Below are positions 1 to 6,245 of a DNA stretch of 10,707 nt, piece after piece. Under the pieces are notes generated by a model, which was given only the letters and a program-made list of their open reading frames with translations, made no database searches and was not told where the DNA came from. The position numbers and the translations under genes are program-made. Position 1 is the stretch's first letter. The number at the start of each line of letters is the position of its first letter. This stretch comes from an uncultured Lachnospiraceae bacterium (GTDB lineage: Bacteria; Bacillota; Clostridia; Lachnospirales; Lachnospiraceae). The DNA is taken from NCBI GenBank assembly GCA_905193085.1, contig CAJJNI010000073.1, forward strand, positions 1 through 10,707, written 5' to 3'.

Positions 1-36
1 AGCTGGAATGGTGAAGATAAACTTATTAACAACTAA
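1..36 (+). CDS. C-terminal end of an upstream gene (partial)
   Basis: The window seems to open inside a + strand gene, because a strong intrinsic terminator follows at 67-93 and needs an upstream transcript. Frame 1 reads SWNGEDKLINN and then meets two consecutive TAA stops (34-39), which favours this frame. Frame 2 is also open, to a TAG at 47-49 (AGMVKINLLTTNKLL), and cannot be excluded. Too little is visible to name a product. Confidence 0.35.
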   Translation, partial: SWNGEDKLINN

Positions 37-66
37 TAAGTTATTATAGTAAAGTAGAATTTTAAG

Positions 67-93
67 AGGCAGGAGCAAATCCTGCCTTTTTTT
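67..93 (+). terminator. Rho-independent terminator of the upstream gene
   Basis: A perfect 8-bp GC-rich stem, AGGCAGGA (67-74) with TCCTGCCT (80-87), closes a GCAAA loop and runs straight into a T tract (88-93). It ends the transcript entering from the left. Only 37 bases separate it from the lipoprotein start, and I see no convincing promoter there, so some readthrough or a promoter upstream of the hairpin may feed the next genes. Confidence 0.9.
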
Positions 94-130
94 AACAAGC
101 TAAAAGAATCGCTGTGAAAAGGGGAAGATA

Positions 131-895
131 ATGAAAAACAGAAGAGTATTGTTAAAGTTAATGTTGGCTGTTTCTGCTTTTTTAGTTGCCGCATGTGGCA
201 ATTCCAGTAGTGGAAGTAATATACAAAACAGGACGGATTCTGAAATCAGTGATAACAGCACTTATCAGCCTGAAAGCATGGTTGAAGAAGAAAAAATATT
301 ACATTCATTGATGGAAAATGATTTTGAAGAATTGTATTCATTGGAATGTTCATATTATAATGTTAATTATGATGAAGATTCTAAAAAACAGGTATGCGAG
401 CAGTTATTACTTTTATATGAACAATTGGGAGTAGATGTGTCAACATATACCCCGGATAGTTTGTTTGAGACAATTCAGCCATTATGTGAGCAGAATGGCG
501 ATAATAATATTTTTAGTGTTGCGGGAATTTATTTAGGCGCAGATTTCCAGAAGTATATTAATGTTTATGATGATTATATTAAATATACAGTTTTAGAACA
601 ATATCATTTTGGCGGATATTATGATGCAGGAAAAGATAACTGGTTTGGTGAAACAACAGATGAGCAAAGGCTTGCTGCATCAACAGAAATTATAAACTGC
701 TTTGCTGAAATAGGATATGATATAAACATTACACCTGAAGAATTAACGGAAAAATTAAATGAGTTTTATAATCAGGGAAATGATGATATAAATGTTTTGG
801 AAGCAGCACTTCAGTTTTTACCACAGAATATAAAATTTGATGATATTTTATCAATGTGGAATGAATATAGAATTATGAATTTGGATTTTGAATAG
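131..895 (+). CDS. Putative lipoprotein of unknown function
   Basis: This 254-residue protein has a lipoprotein signal peptide: basic MKNRR, a hydrophobic core, then a lipobox LVAAC with the lipidated cysteine at residue 22. A Ser/Asn/Gly-rich linker follows (about 23-45), and the rest is an acidic, Tyr-, Asp- and Glu-rich domain I do not recognise. After processing it should be anchored to the outer face of the membrane. The ATG is preceded by a purine-rich site, GGGGAAG, at suitable spacing. The gene ends 13 bases before the first hydro-lyase small subunit, and its TAG stop runs into that gene's Shine-Dalgarno, so the two are probably co-transcribed. No sequence feature ties its function to the enzymes downstream. 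It could be a substrate-binding or cell-envelope protein, but no family signature supports either. Confidence 0.85.
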   Translation: MKNRRVLLKLMLAVSAFLVAACGNSSSGSNIQNRTDSEISDNSTYQPESMVEEEKILHSLMENDFEELYSLECSYYNVNYDEDSKKQVCEQLLLLYEQLGVDVSTYTPDSLFETIQPLCEQNGDNNIFSVAGIYLGADFQKYINVYDDYIKYTVLEQYHFGGYYDAGKDNWFGETTDEQRLAASTEIINCFAEIGYDINITPEELTEKLNEFYNQGNDDINVLEAALQFLPQNIKFDDILSMWNEYRIMNLDFE

Positions 896-908
896 AAGGA
901 GAAAAAAT

Positions 909-1382
909 ATGGGAAAAATATTCAGATTTCATACAGATGTTGATACGGATCAGATAATAGCATCTCAATATTTGTTGTTTCCGACAATAGATGAGATGAA
1001 GGCTTATACATTTGAGTCATTGGATCCAGAATTTTCTAAAAAAGTAAAAGAAGGAGACTTTGTTGTTGCGTGTGAAAATTTTGGTTGTGGTTCTTCAAGA
1101 GAACAGGCTCCGGCTGTTTTGAAAGCATTGGGAATAAAAGCCGTAATAGCAAAATCATTTGCAAGAATTTTTTATCGCAATGCAATAAATATCGGTCTTC
1201 CTGTTATTGTCTGTAAAGATTTGTACGATAATGTTTCTAATAATGAAGAAATGGATTTGGATCTGGAAAAGGGAATTATAACTGTAAACGGTAAAGAATT
1301 TACATGTACAAAACTCCCGGCAAAAATGCAGAGTATTTTAAATGAAGGCGGCTTGATTGCATCGCTTAATAAGGAGGTGTAG
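909..1382 (+). CDS. leuD: Hydro-lyase (3-isopropylmalate dehydratase-type) small subunit, first copy
   Basis: This 157-residue protein is the swivel-domain subunit of a two-subunit aconitase-superfamily enzyme. With the large subunit it moves a hydroxyl between neighbouring carbons of a 2-hydroxy diacid, for example 2- to 3-isopropylmalate. The signature is FGCGSSREQAP at residues 58-68, holding the substrate-contacting Ser and Arg; DVDTDQI (10-16) and KSFARIFYRNAIN (82-94) are also family hallmarks. Its length matches the short archaeal or clostridial form rather than the roughly 200-residue E. coli LeuD. The substrate-specificity loop reads YLLF (21-24). It lacks the Arg I recall at the third position of methanogen homoaconitase loops, which argues weakly against homoaconitase. 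I chose the ATG at 909 over an in-frame TTG at 888 because AGAAGGAG (894-901) lies 7 bases upstream. The exact substrate is uncertain. Confidence 0.88.
   Translation: MGKIFRFHTDVDTDQIIASQYLLFPTIDEMKAYTFESLDPEFSKKVKEGDFVVACENFGCGSSREQAPAVLKALGIKAVIAKSFARIFYRNAINIGLPVIVCKDLYDNVSNNEEMDLDLEKGIITVNGKEFTCTKLPAKMQSILNEGGLIASLNKEV
1371..1378 (+). promoter_or_regulatory. Shine-Dalgarno site inside the end of the small-subunit gene
   Basis: AAGGAGGT is a near-perfect anti-16S match. It lies in the last codons of the first small subunit, six bases before the ATG at 1385. It supports that start over the in-frame ATGs at 1391 and 1397, and it suggests translational coupling of the two subunits. The second pair has a similar arrangement at 3194-3201 (TAGGAGGT), where the stop codon itself begins the site. 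Confidence 0.8.
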
Positions 1383-1384
1383 AA

Positions 1385-2635
1385 ATGGGAATGACAATGG
1401 CAGAAAAGATAATTGCATGCGCAGCAGGAGTTGACAGTGCAAAAGCAGGTGATATACATACAGTTGAGTTGGACAGATTGATGAGTAATGATGGTACAAC
1501 ACATCTTACAATAGATATGTACAATAATAAGCTGAAAAACCCACATATAAAAGATGTAAACAAGCTTGTATGGATTGTAGACCATAATATTCCTTCTGAT
1601 AGTCCAAAAACTGCTGCATCACATAAGAAAATGCGTGATTTTGCAAGAGAACATGGTATTACATTTTATGAGGGCGAAGGTGTATGCCATCAGATAATGA
1701 TGGAAAAACATGTAAGACCTGGAGAATTGATTTTTGGCGCAGACAGCCATACATGTGCATATGGAGCATTAGGTGCATTTGGAACAGGCGTAGGCTGTAC
1801 TGATTATTTGTATGCAATGGTTACAGGAACATCATGGCTTCTCGTTCCGGAAACTATAAGATTTAATCTTACAGGAAAATTACCGGAAGGAGTTTATGCA
1901 AGAGATCTAATTCTTACAATTATCGGACAGATTGGAGCAAATGGAGCAAATTATAAAGCAATGGAATTTGCTGGAGAGGGCTTACATACTTTGACAATGA
2001 GTGACAGAATAGCTGTATGCAATCTGTGTGTAGAGGCCGGAGCAAAGACTGCACTTATGGAAGTTGATGATGTTGCTCTTGAATATTTAAAAGAACATGG
2101 CAGAGAACCTAAAAAAATATTTACAAGTGATGAAGATGCTGAATTTTCACAGGTTATAGATATTGACTTGAACAAAATACAGCCAATAGTTGCAAAACCA
2201 CATTTTGTAGATAATGTTGTTCCTGCAAAGGAAAGTCTCGGAGTTAAGATAGATGAAGCATTTCTGGGCTCATGCAATAATGGAAGACTTGAAGATTTAA
2301 GAGTTGGCGCTGAGATTATAAAAGGTAAAAAAGTCAGTCCTGAAGTTAGATTTTTGGTTGTTCCTGCAAGTAGAGAAGTTTATCGTGCAGCATTGGAAGA
2401 GGGGCTGCTTGATATATTTATAGATGCAGGTGCTATTGTTATGAATCCAAACTGCAGTGTGTGCTGGGGTAGTTGTCAGGGTGTTATAGGAGAAAATGAA
2501 GTTCTTATAAGCACAGGTACAAGAAACTTTAAAGGCCGTGCAGGACACCGGGATTCATATGTATATCTTGCAAGTGCGGCAACTGTTACAGCATCAGCTA
2601 TAAAAGGTGAAATAGCTACTGCGGACATGGTATAG
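1385..2635 (+). CDS. leuC: Hydro-lyase (3-isopropylmalate dehydratase-type) large subunit, first copy, divergent
   Basis: This 416-residue protein is the [4Fe-4S] catalytic subunit pairing with the small subunit just upstream. Family landmarks in order: VDHNIP (65-70), GEGVCHQ (97-103), GADSHT (118-123), the first cluster ligand Cys297 in GSCNNGR, the ligands Cys357 and Cys360 in NPNCSVCWG, and the active-site RNFKGR (380-385). All three iron-sulfur ligands are present, so it should be active. It differs from typical members: GSCTNGR has become GSCNNGR, the usual PGCGPC or PGCSxC is PNCSVC, and an extra cysteine (Cys364) follows. The length fits the roughly 420-residue archaeal-type LeuC rather than the 466-residue E. 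coli form. The gap to the small subunit is 2 bases. With no leuA or leuB nearby, isopropylmalate is only one candidate substrate; citramalate, citrate or a substituted malate are others. Confidence 0.87.
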   Translation: MGMTMAEKIIACAAGVDSAKAGDIHTVELDRLMSNDGTTHLTIDMYNNKLKNPHIKDVNKLVWIVDHNIPSDSPKTAASHKKMRDFAREHGITFYEGEGVCHQIMMEKHVRPGELIFGADSHTCAYGALGAFGTGVGCTDYLYAMVTGTSWLLVPETIRFNLTGKLPEGVYARDLILTIIGQIGANGANYKAMEFAGEGLHTLTMSDRIAVCNLCVEAGAKTALMEVDDVALEYLKEHGREPKKIFTSDEDAEFSQVIDIDLNKIQPIVAKPHFVDNVVPAKESLGVKIDEAFLGSCNNGRLEDLRVGAEIIKGKKVSPEVRFLVVPASREVYRAALEEGLLDIFIDAGAIVMNPNCSVCWGSCQGVIGENEVLISTGTRNFKGRAGHRDSYVYLASAATVTASAIKGEIATADMV

Positions 2636-2701
2636 CAATTTAATATAGAATAATTGTGATTTTTATAACAATGTTAATCTTTAAAAGAATGGAGTAATAA
2701 G

Positions 2702-3196
2702 ATGAACGAAACATTTAGCGGTAAAATCTGGGTGTTAGGTGATGATATAGATACAGATATTATTATCCCTACAGAATATCTTGCACTTAAAACTGTTGAA
2801 GATATGAAAAAATATGCATTTTCACCACTTAGAGAAGAACTTGCCGGTAACATAAAACCGGGAGATATAATTGTAGCCGGTAAGAATTTTGGCTGCGGTT
2901 CTTCAAGAGAACAGGCACCTGAAATAATAAAAGCTTTGGGAATAAAATGTGTAATTGCAAAATCATTTGCAAGAATTTTCTATAGAAATGCTATTAATAA
3001 TGGATTGCTTCTTATTGAAAATGCTTTTTTACATGATGATGTTACAGAAGGCGATACTATAGAAGTAGAAGTTAATAATTCTATCCGTTATAAAGATAAA
3101 GAATATGAAATAGCATCATTGCCAAAAAATCTTGTAGAGATTATTGAAGCCGGTGGACTTGTAAAAGCAATGAGAAAAAGAAACGGATTAGATTAG
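2702..3196 (+). CDS. leuD: Hydro-lyase (3-isopropylmalate dehydratase-type) small subunit, second copy
   Basis: This 164-residue paralogue of the protein at 909-1382 has the same signature FGCGSSREQAP (63-73) and the same KSFARIFYRNAIN block (87-99). Between these motifs the two proteins are clearly related but well diverged. It is the swivel-domain partner of the large subunit that follows. The substrate loop is YLAL (26-29), different from YLLF in copy one, which hints that the two enzymes may prefer different substrates (inference). The ATG at 2702 is preceded by AATGGAG (2688-2694). The 66-base gap after the first large subunit is the longest break in the cluster and has no clear terminator, so all five genes may share a transcript. 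Isopropylmalate isomerase is the default call. Confidence 0.88.
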   Translation: MNETFSGKIWVLGDDIDTDIIIPTEYLALKTVEDMKKYAFSPLREELAGNIKPGDIIVAGKNFGCGSSREQAPEIIKALGIKCVIAKSFARIFYRNAINNGLLLIENAFLHDDVTEGDTIEVEVNNSIRYKDKEYEIASLPKNLVEIIEAGGLVKAMRKRNGLD

Positions 3197-3207
3197 GAGG
3201 TTTATAA

Positions 3208-4461
3208 ATGGGAGCAACTATTATTGAAAAAATAATTCGAAACAATACAGGAATAAGTGATGCCAAGGCAAATGACATAGTTACAGTTAATGTAGACCGT
3301 GTTATGATTCATGATATTTTTATTCCATTTGTTGCCGAGAAGTTTGAAGAAATGGGATTTACAAAGTTGTGGGATCCGGACAAAGTTGTATTGATTTATG
3401 ACCATTTAGTGCCAGCAAGCCAGGTTGATGATACAAGACATTTCAGAATAGGTAATGAATTTGTTAAAAAATATGGAATGAAAAATATTCATCGCGCTGA
3501 TGGAATCTGTCATCAGTTAATGACAGAAGCCGGATATGTTAAGCCGGGTAATGTTGTTTTTGGTACAGACAGCCATACAACAACTTACGGTTGCGTTGGT
3601 GCATTTTCATCAGGTATTGGTTATACTGAGATGGCAAGTATTTTGGGAACAGGTGAAATGTGGGTTAAAGTTCCTGAAACAATAAAAGTTAAAATAAACG
3701 GTACATTGCCTTCTAATGTAACTTCAAAAGATATAATATTAACCCTGATAGGAGATTTGGGTGCTGACGGGGCAACCTATAAGGCTTTGGAATTTACAGG
3801 AGATACTGTAAAAAATATGAGTGTTGCCAGTCGTATGACAATGTCAAATATGGCAATTGAGGCAGGAGCTAAATGTGCATTATTTACTCCGGATGAAAAG
3901 ACAGCAGAGTATTGCCAGGTAGAGCTGAATGATTTCCAGAAGAGTCTTTATGGTGATTTGGATGCATCATACATAAAAGAAATAGAATACAGTGCAGAAG
4001 ATTTTGAGCCTGTTTTGGCATGTCCATCACAGGTAGATAATATTAAACCTGTTTCAAAACTTGCAGGAACAAAAATTGACCAGGTATTTATCGGCTCATG
4101 TACAAATGGCAGATTAGAAGATTTACAGAAGGCTGCATCAATTTTAAAGGGTAAAAAAGTAGCTCCTTTTGTTAAACTTATAGTTACACCTGCAAGTGTT
4201 AAAATTTATAAACAGGCATCTGAAGATGGAACACTTGCAACACTTATCGATGCCGGAGCAATTGTTACGCATCCAGGCTGTGGTCTCTGCTGTGGACGGA
4301 CCGGTGGTATTCTAACAGATGGAGAGAGAGTTGTTGCAACAAACAACCGTAATTTCTTAGGAAGAATGGGTACATCAAAAGTTGAAATATTTCTGGCATC
4401 GCCTATGACTGCTGCGGCAAGTGCTGTTGCAGGTGAAATAATTTCGGCTGATTTTGAATAA
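3208..4461 (+). CDS. leuC: Hydro-lyase (3-isopropylmalate dehydratase-type) large subunit, second copy
   Basis: This 417-residue [4Fe-4S] catalytic subunit lies 11 bases after its small subunit, with TAGGAGGT six bases before the ATG. Landmarks: YDHLVP (64-69), ADGICHQ (97-103), GTDSHTTTYG (119-128), the cluster ligand Cys298 in the canonical GSCTNGR, Cys358 and Cys361 in HPGCGLCCG, and active-site RNFLGR (381-386). These motifs are closer to the archaeal or clostridial LeuC consensus than those of copy one, so this pair is the better candidate for a true isopropylmalate/citramalate isomerase. That assignment is inference; the GCGLCCG variant may mark a separate subfamily. Compared with copy one it carries different residues around the active-site loops, so the two pairs are old paralogues, not a recent tandem duplication. 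Confidence 0.88.
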   Translation: MGATIIEKIIRNNTGISDAKANDIVTVNVDRVMIHDIFIPFVAEKFEEMGFTKLWDPDKVVLIYDHLVPASQVDDTRHFRIGNEFVKKYGMKNIHRADGICHQLMTEAGYVKPGNVVFGTDSHTTTYGCVGAFSSGIGYTEMASILGTGEMWVKVPETIKVKINGTLPSNVTSKDIILTLIGDLGADGATYKALEFTGDTVKNMSVASRMTMSNMAIEAGAKCALFTPDEKTAEYCQVELNDFQKSLYGDLDASYIKEIEYSAEDFEPVLACPSQVDNIKPVSKLAGTKIDQVFIGSCTNGRLEDLQKAASILKGKKVAPFVKLIVTPASVKIYKQASEDGTLATLIDAGAIVTHPGCGLCCGRTGGILTDGERVVATNNRNFLGRMGTSKVEIFLASPMTAAASAVAGEIISADFE

Positions 4462-4477
4462 TTTTTGGTAAAAATTA
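4459..4477 (+). terminator. Weak AT-only hairpin after the second large subunit
   Basis: TAATTTTT (4459-4466, starting with the stop codon) can pair with AAAAATTA (4470-4477) around a GGT loop. It has no GC pairs in the stem and no T tract after it, so it is at best a poor terminator or an mRNA-end stabiliser. No better terminator is visible before the next promoter. Confidence 0.25.
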
Positions 4478-4501
4478 ATAGTATAATTATTTCGATTTTA
4501 G

Positions 4502-4530
4502 TTGACATATTCTGATAAAATTGTTAAAAT
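4502..4530 (+). promoter_or_regulatory. Sigma-A-type promoter for the epsG-like gene
   Basis: A perfect -35 box TTGACA (4502-4507) is separated by 17 bases from a -10 box TAAAAT (4525-4530). A TG dinucleotide at 4522-4523 sits at the extended -10 position. Transcription should begin near 4537, giving an untranslated leader of about 50 bases. This is the clearest promoter in the + strand cluster. It shows that the epsG-like gene and probably the dockerin gene form a unit separate from the hydro-lyases. Confidence 0.82.
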
Positions 4531-4586
4531 ATTAAACTGTATAGAGTAATAGAAATTAACAAAACAAGAGGAAATGGAAGAGTAAG

Positions 4587-5717
4587 GTGGAAATTTATAT
4601 TGTTAATGCAGTTCTACTTACTTTAGTAGGACTTGCTGTAGAGAAATTTGCCCAATCAAAGTGCCTTATTAAAGTTTATTGTATATATTGTTTCATACAA
4701 TTGACAATGATAGCTGCATTCAGATTAGATTTGGGAATTGATTATAGCCAGTATTATCATGCTTTTTATAGTATATCAAAAGCTCCTGACTGGGCGTCTG
4801 TGTTTCAGTTGAGATATGAAGCCGGCTATCTGATATTAAATCGCCTTATTTCTTATTTTACAAACAACATTATAATTTTCATGGGTATTTATCATGGAAT
4901 AATGTATGGATTGTTAATGCTGTATATTTATTGTTACAGTGAAGAAAAATGGTTGTCTGTTCTTGCATTTATTGTTTTGGATTATTATGCTATGTCCTTG
5001 TGTTTTATGCGACAGGGGATGGCGGTTGTAATTGGTTTATTTGCAATTGAGCAGATGAGGCAGAGAAAATGGTACTTAGCATGTCCTCTTGTACTATTAT
5101 CATCGAGTTTCCATGCATCAGCATTAATTTTACTACTCTACTATGCTCTGTCCTATGTGAATTGGAGAAAGGAAGGTGTCCGTGTTGCAGCAATACTAAT
5201 CAGTTTAACTGTATTTGTATTCCTTGACGGTATTTTAGAGAATGTGCTTATTGGTCCATTTGAAAGATACAGGGATTATCTTGATTCTTCATTTATGCAG
5301 GGTAATACTTTTGTGACTGTGTTCTATCCGGTGTTTTGCGTAATCCTGTTTTTTATTGTACAAAACAGGATTGAGGACAAATCTCACACATTGGACAATG
5401 TCGTACCGATGATATTTTTAGGTATGGTATTTACAATTTTGTCCACAAGGCATTATATAATTGAGAGAGTGGCTTTGTATATGACAGTATATAACATACG
5501 CCTCATTCCAATGATAGTACGCAGTTTCTATAAGAAAGAGCAGAAGTGGAATTATCAACTTGCAACTATATGTACATTGGTAATCAGTATGGGTGCTTTT
5601 GTATTTGGAATAACATCTGACAGGTATCTCATTGTTCCGTATAAAGTGGCAGAGGAGCAGTTAGAGCATGTTCCAATGTTTAAGTTTATGGATAAAGCAG
5701 ATCCGTTAGATGAATAA
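4587..5717 (+). CDS. EpsG-family polytopic membrane protein, probable polysaccharide polymerase
   Basis: This 376-residue, strongly hydrophobic protein has many membrane segments and the motif pattern of the EpsG family: an early R46 with GIDYSQYY (50-57), RYEAGY (76-81), MRQGMA (141-146) and SSFHASA (173-179). Its length is close to that of Bacillus EpsG. EpsG and Wzy-like proteins join repeat units of exopolysaccharide, capsule or teichuronic-type polymers on the outer face of the membrane. I chose the GTG start at 4587 because the first in-frame ATG is at residue 41, after the first membrane helix, and because GGAAGAG lies just upstream. No glycosyltransferase, flippase or other polysaccharide gene is in the window, so it is an orphan polymerase with its own promoter. 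The family call is confident; the polymer is unknown. Confidence 0.82.
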   Translation: MEIYIVNAVLLTLVGLAVEKFAQSKCLIKVYCIYCFIQLTMIAAFRLDLGIDYSQYYHAFYSISKAPDWASVFQLRYEAGYLILNRLISYFTNNIIIFMGIYHGIMYGLLMLYIYCYSEEKWLSVLAFIVLDYYAMSLCFMRQGMAVVIGLFAIEQMRQRKWYLACPLVLLSSSFHASALILLLYYALSYVNWRKEGVRVAAILISLTVFVFLDGILENVLIGPFERYRDYLDSSFMQGNTFVTVFYPVFCVILFFIVQNRIEDKSHTLDNVVPMIFLGMVFTILSTRHYIIERVALYMTVYNIRLIPMIVRSFYKKEQKWNYQLATICTLVISMGAFVFGITSDRYLIVPYKVAEEQLEHVPMFKFMDKADPLDE

Positions 5718-5750
5718 ATATTTTAATTTCGGGGAAAGGATGAAAGACAC

Positions 5751-6080
5751 ATGAAGAAGGGAACAATTAAATCAGTAGCAGCAATGCTTTGCGTAGTAGC
5801 AGTAGGTGTTGCACCAGTATTTGCAAATGTAGTAGCTAAGACAACTACAACAACAACTACAACAACTACAACATCAGTATCTACATCATATGCATTAGGA
5901 GATGTTAATAAAGATGGTAAAGTAGACTTAACAGATACAACAATGATTCTTAAAGCAGCTCTTGCTATTGAAGATCTTGATGATGAAGCTACTGTTCTTG
6001 CTGATATTGATGCAAGTGGTAAAGTAGATTTACAGGATGCTGTATCTTCATTAAAGATGGCTTTAAATATTCCACTTTAA
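5751..6080 (+). CDS. Small secreted stand-alone dockerin protein with a poly-threonine linker
   Basis: The 109-residue product has three parts. Residues 1 to about 26 form a Sec signal peptide ending near VFANVVA. Residues 31-41 are eleven consecutive threonines. Residues 50-107 form a type I dockerin with two F-hand calcium loops. Loop one has D51, N53, D55, D59 and D62; loop two has D85, D87, S89, D93 and D96, and each is followed by a helix. Dockerins bind cohesin modules on scaffoldins or cell-surface proteins, normally carrying an enzyme with them. Here there is no enzyme or binding module. The Thr run could be O-glycosylated or act as a flexible spacer (inference). The ATG follows GGGGAAAGG at a long spacing of 11 bases. 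It starts 33 bases after the epsG-like gene, so the two are probably co-transcribed. Confidence 0.88.
   Translation: MKKGTIKSVAAMLCVVAVGVAPVFANVVAKTTTTTTTTTTTSVSTSYALGDVNKDGKVDLTDTTMILKAALAIEDLDDEATVLADIDASGKVDLQDAVSSLKMALNIPL
5841..5873 (+). repeat. ACA/ACT trinucleotide repeat encoding 11 threonines
   Basis: Eleven in-frame codons, eight ACA and three ACT, form a simple trinucleotide tract in the linker of the dockerin protein. The tract is interrupted by ACT codons, which lowers but does not remove the chance of strand slippage. Any gain or loss of units would keep the reading frame and only change the linker length. Confidence 0.85.
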
Positions 6081-6092
6081 TATAAAGCCATA

Positions 6093-6116
6093 CATTATTT
6101 TTACGTAAGAATAATG
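6093..6116. repeat. Near-perfect palindrome between the dockerin gene and its terminator
   Basis: CATTATT (6093-6099) and AATAATG (6110-6116) flank the palindrome TTACGTAA (6101-6108), with one T/G mismatch breaking the symmetry. In RNA it would form a 10-bp stem with an ACGT loop. The heptamer TTTACGT recurs at 6118-6124, just before the terminator. It may stabilise the 3' end of the dockerin mRNA or be a protein-binding site; nothing in the sequence decides between these. Confidence 0.5.
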
Positions 6117-6124
6117 ATTTACGT

Positions 6125-6154
6125 GACCGTCTGATTTTCAGGCGGTCTTTTTTT
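6125..6154 (+). terminator. Rho-independent terminator after the dockerin gene
   Basis: GACCGTCTG (6125-6133) pairs with CAGGCGGTC (6139-6147), including one G-U pair, around an ATTTT loop. Seven T residues follow at once. This is a strong intrinsic terminator that closes the epsG-dockerin unit 45 bases after the dockerin stop and insulates thrC. Confidence 0.92.
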
Positions 6155-6163
6155 AAATAAAAC

Positions 6164-6192
6164 TTGTGATATGTCCTTTTATATGATATAAT
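6164..6192 (+). promoter_or_regulatory. Extended -10 promoter for thrC
   Basis: TTGTGA (6164-6169) lies 17 bases before a perfect TATAAT (6187-6192), with TG at 6184-6185 making an extended -10. Transcription should start near 6199, leaving about 45 untranslated bases. That leader is too short for a T-box or other large riboswitch, and no attenuator is visible. Confidence 0.85.
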
Positions 6193-6245
6193 CAGTAACG
6201 GATTATTTATATACTGACTAAAGGAAAAAAGAAAGGTTTGATTTG

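Noticed and set aside
36..66. Possible -10 boxes TATAGT (45-50) and TAGAAT (55-60) before the lipoprotein gene.
   Set aside because: Neither has a recognisable -35 box at 16-18 bases, and both lie upstream of a strong terminator.
888..908. An in-frame TTG that would add seven residues to the first small subunit and overlap the lipoprotein gene.
   Set aside because: The ATG at 909 has AGAAGGAG at 7 bases and gives the normal MGKIFRFHTDVDTD start, while the extension has no ribosome site and is basic and unrelated to the family.
1172..1585. Open frame on the - strand across the small/large subunit junction, rich in cysteine and aromatic residues.
   Set aside because: It is a shadow of two strong + strand genes, with no ribosome site and no recognisable motif. 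Similar antisense frames in other genes here were dropped for the same reason.
2636..2701. Promoter or terminator between the two hydro-lyase pairs.
   Set aside because: TTGTGA at 2654 has no -10 box 17 bases away, and no GC-containing hairpin with a T tract is present.
4574..4585. Tiny frame ATG GAA GAG TAA directly before the epsG-like GTG, with similar mini-frames before the dockerin (5740-5754) and receiver (9077-9082) starts.
   Set aside because: In each case the ATG arises from a purine-rich Shine-Dalgarno region and lies too close to that site to be initiated by it. Chance is the simplest explanation.
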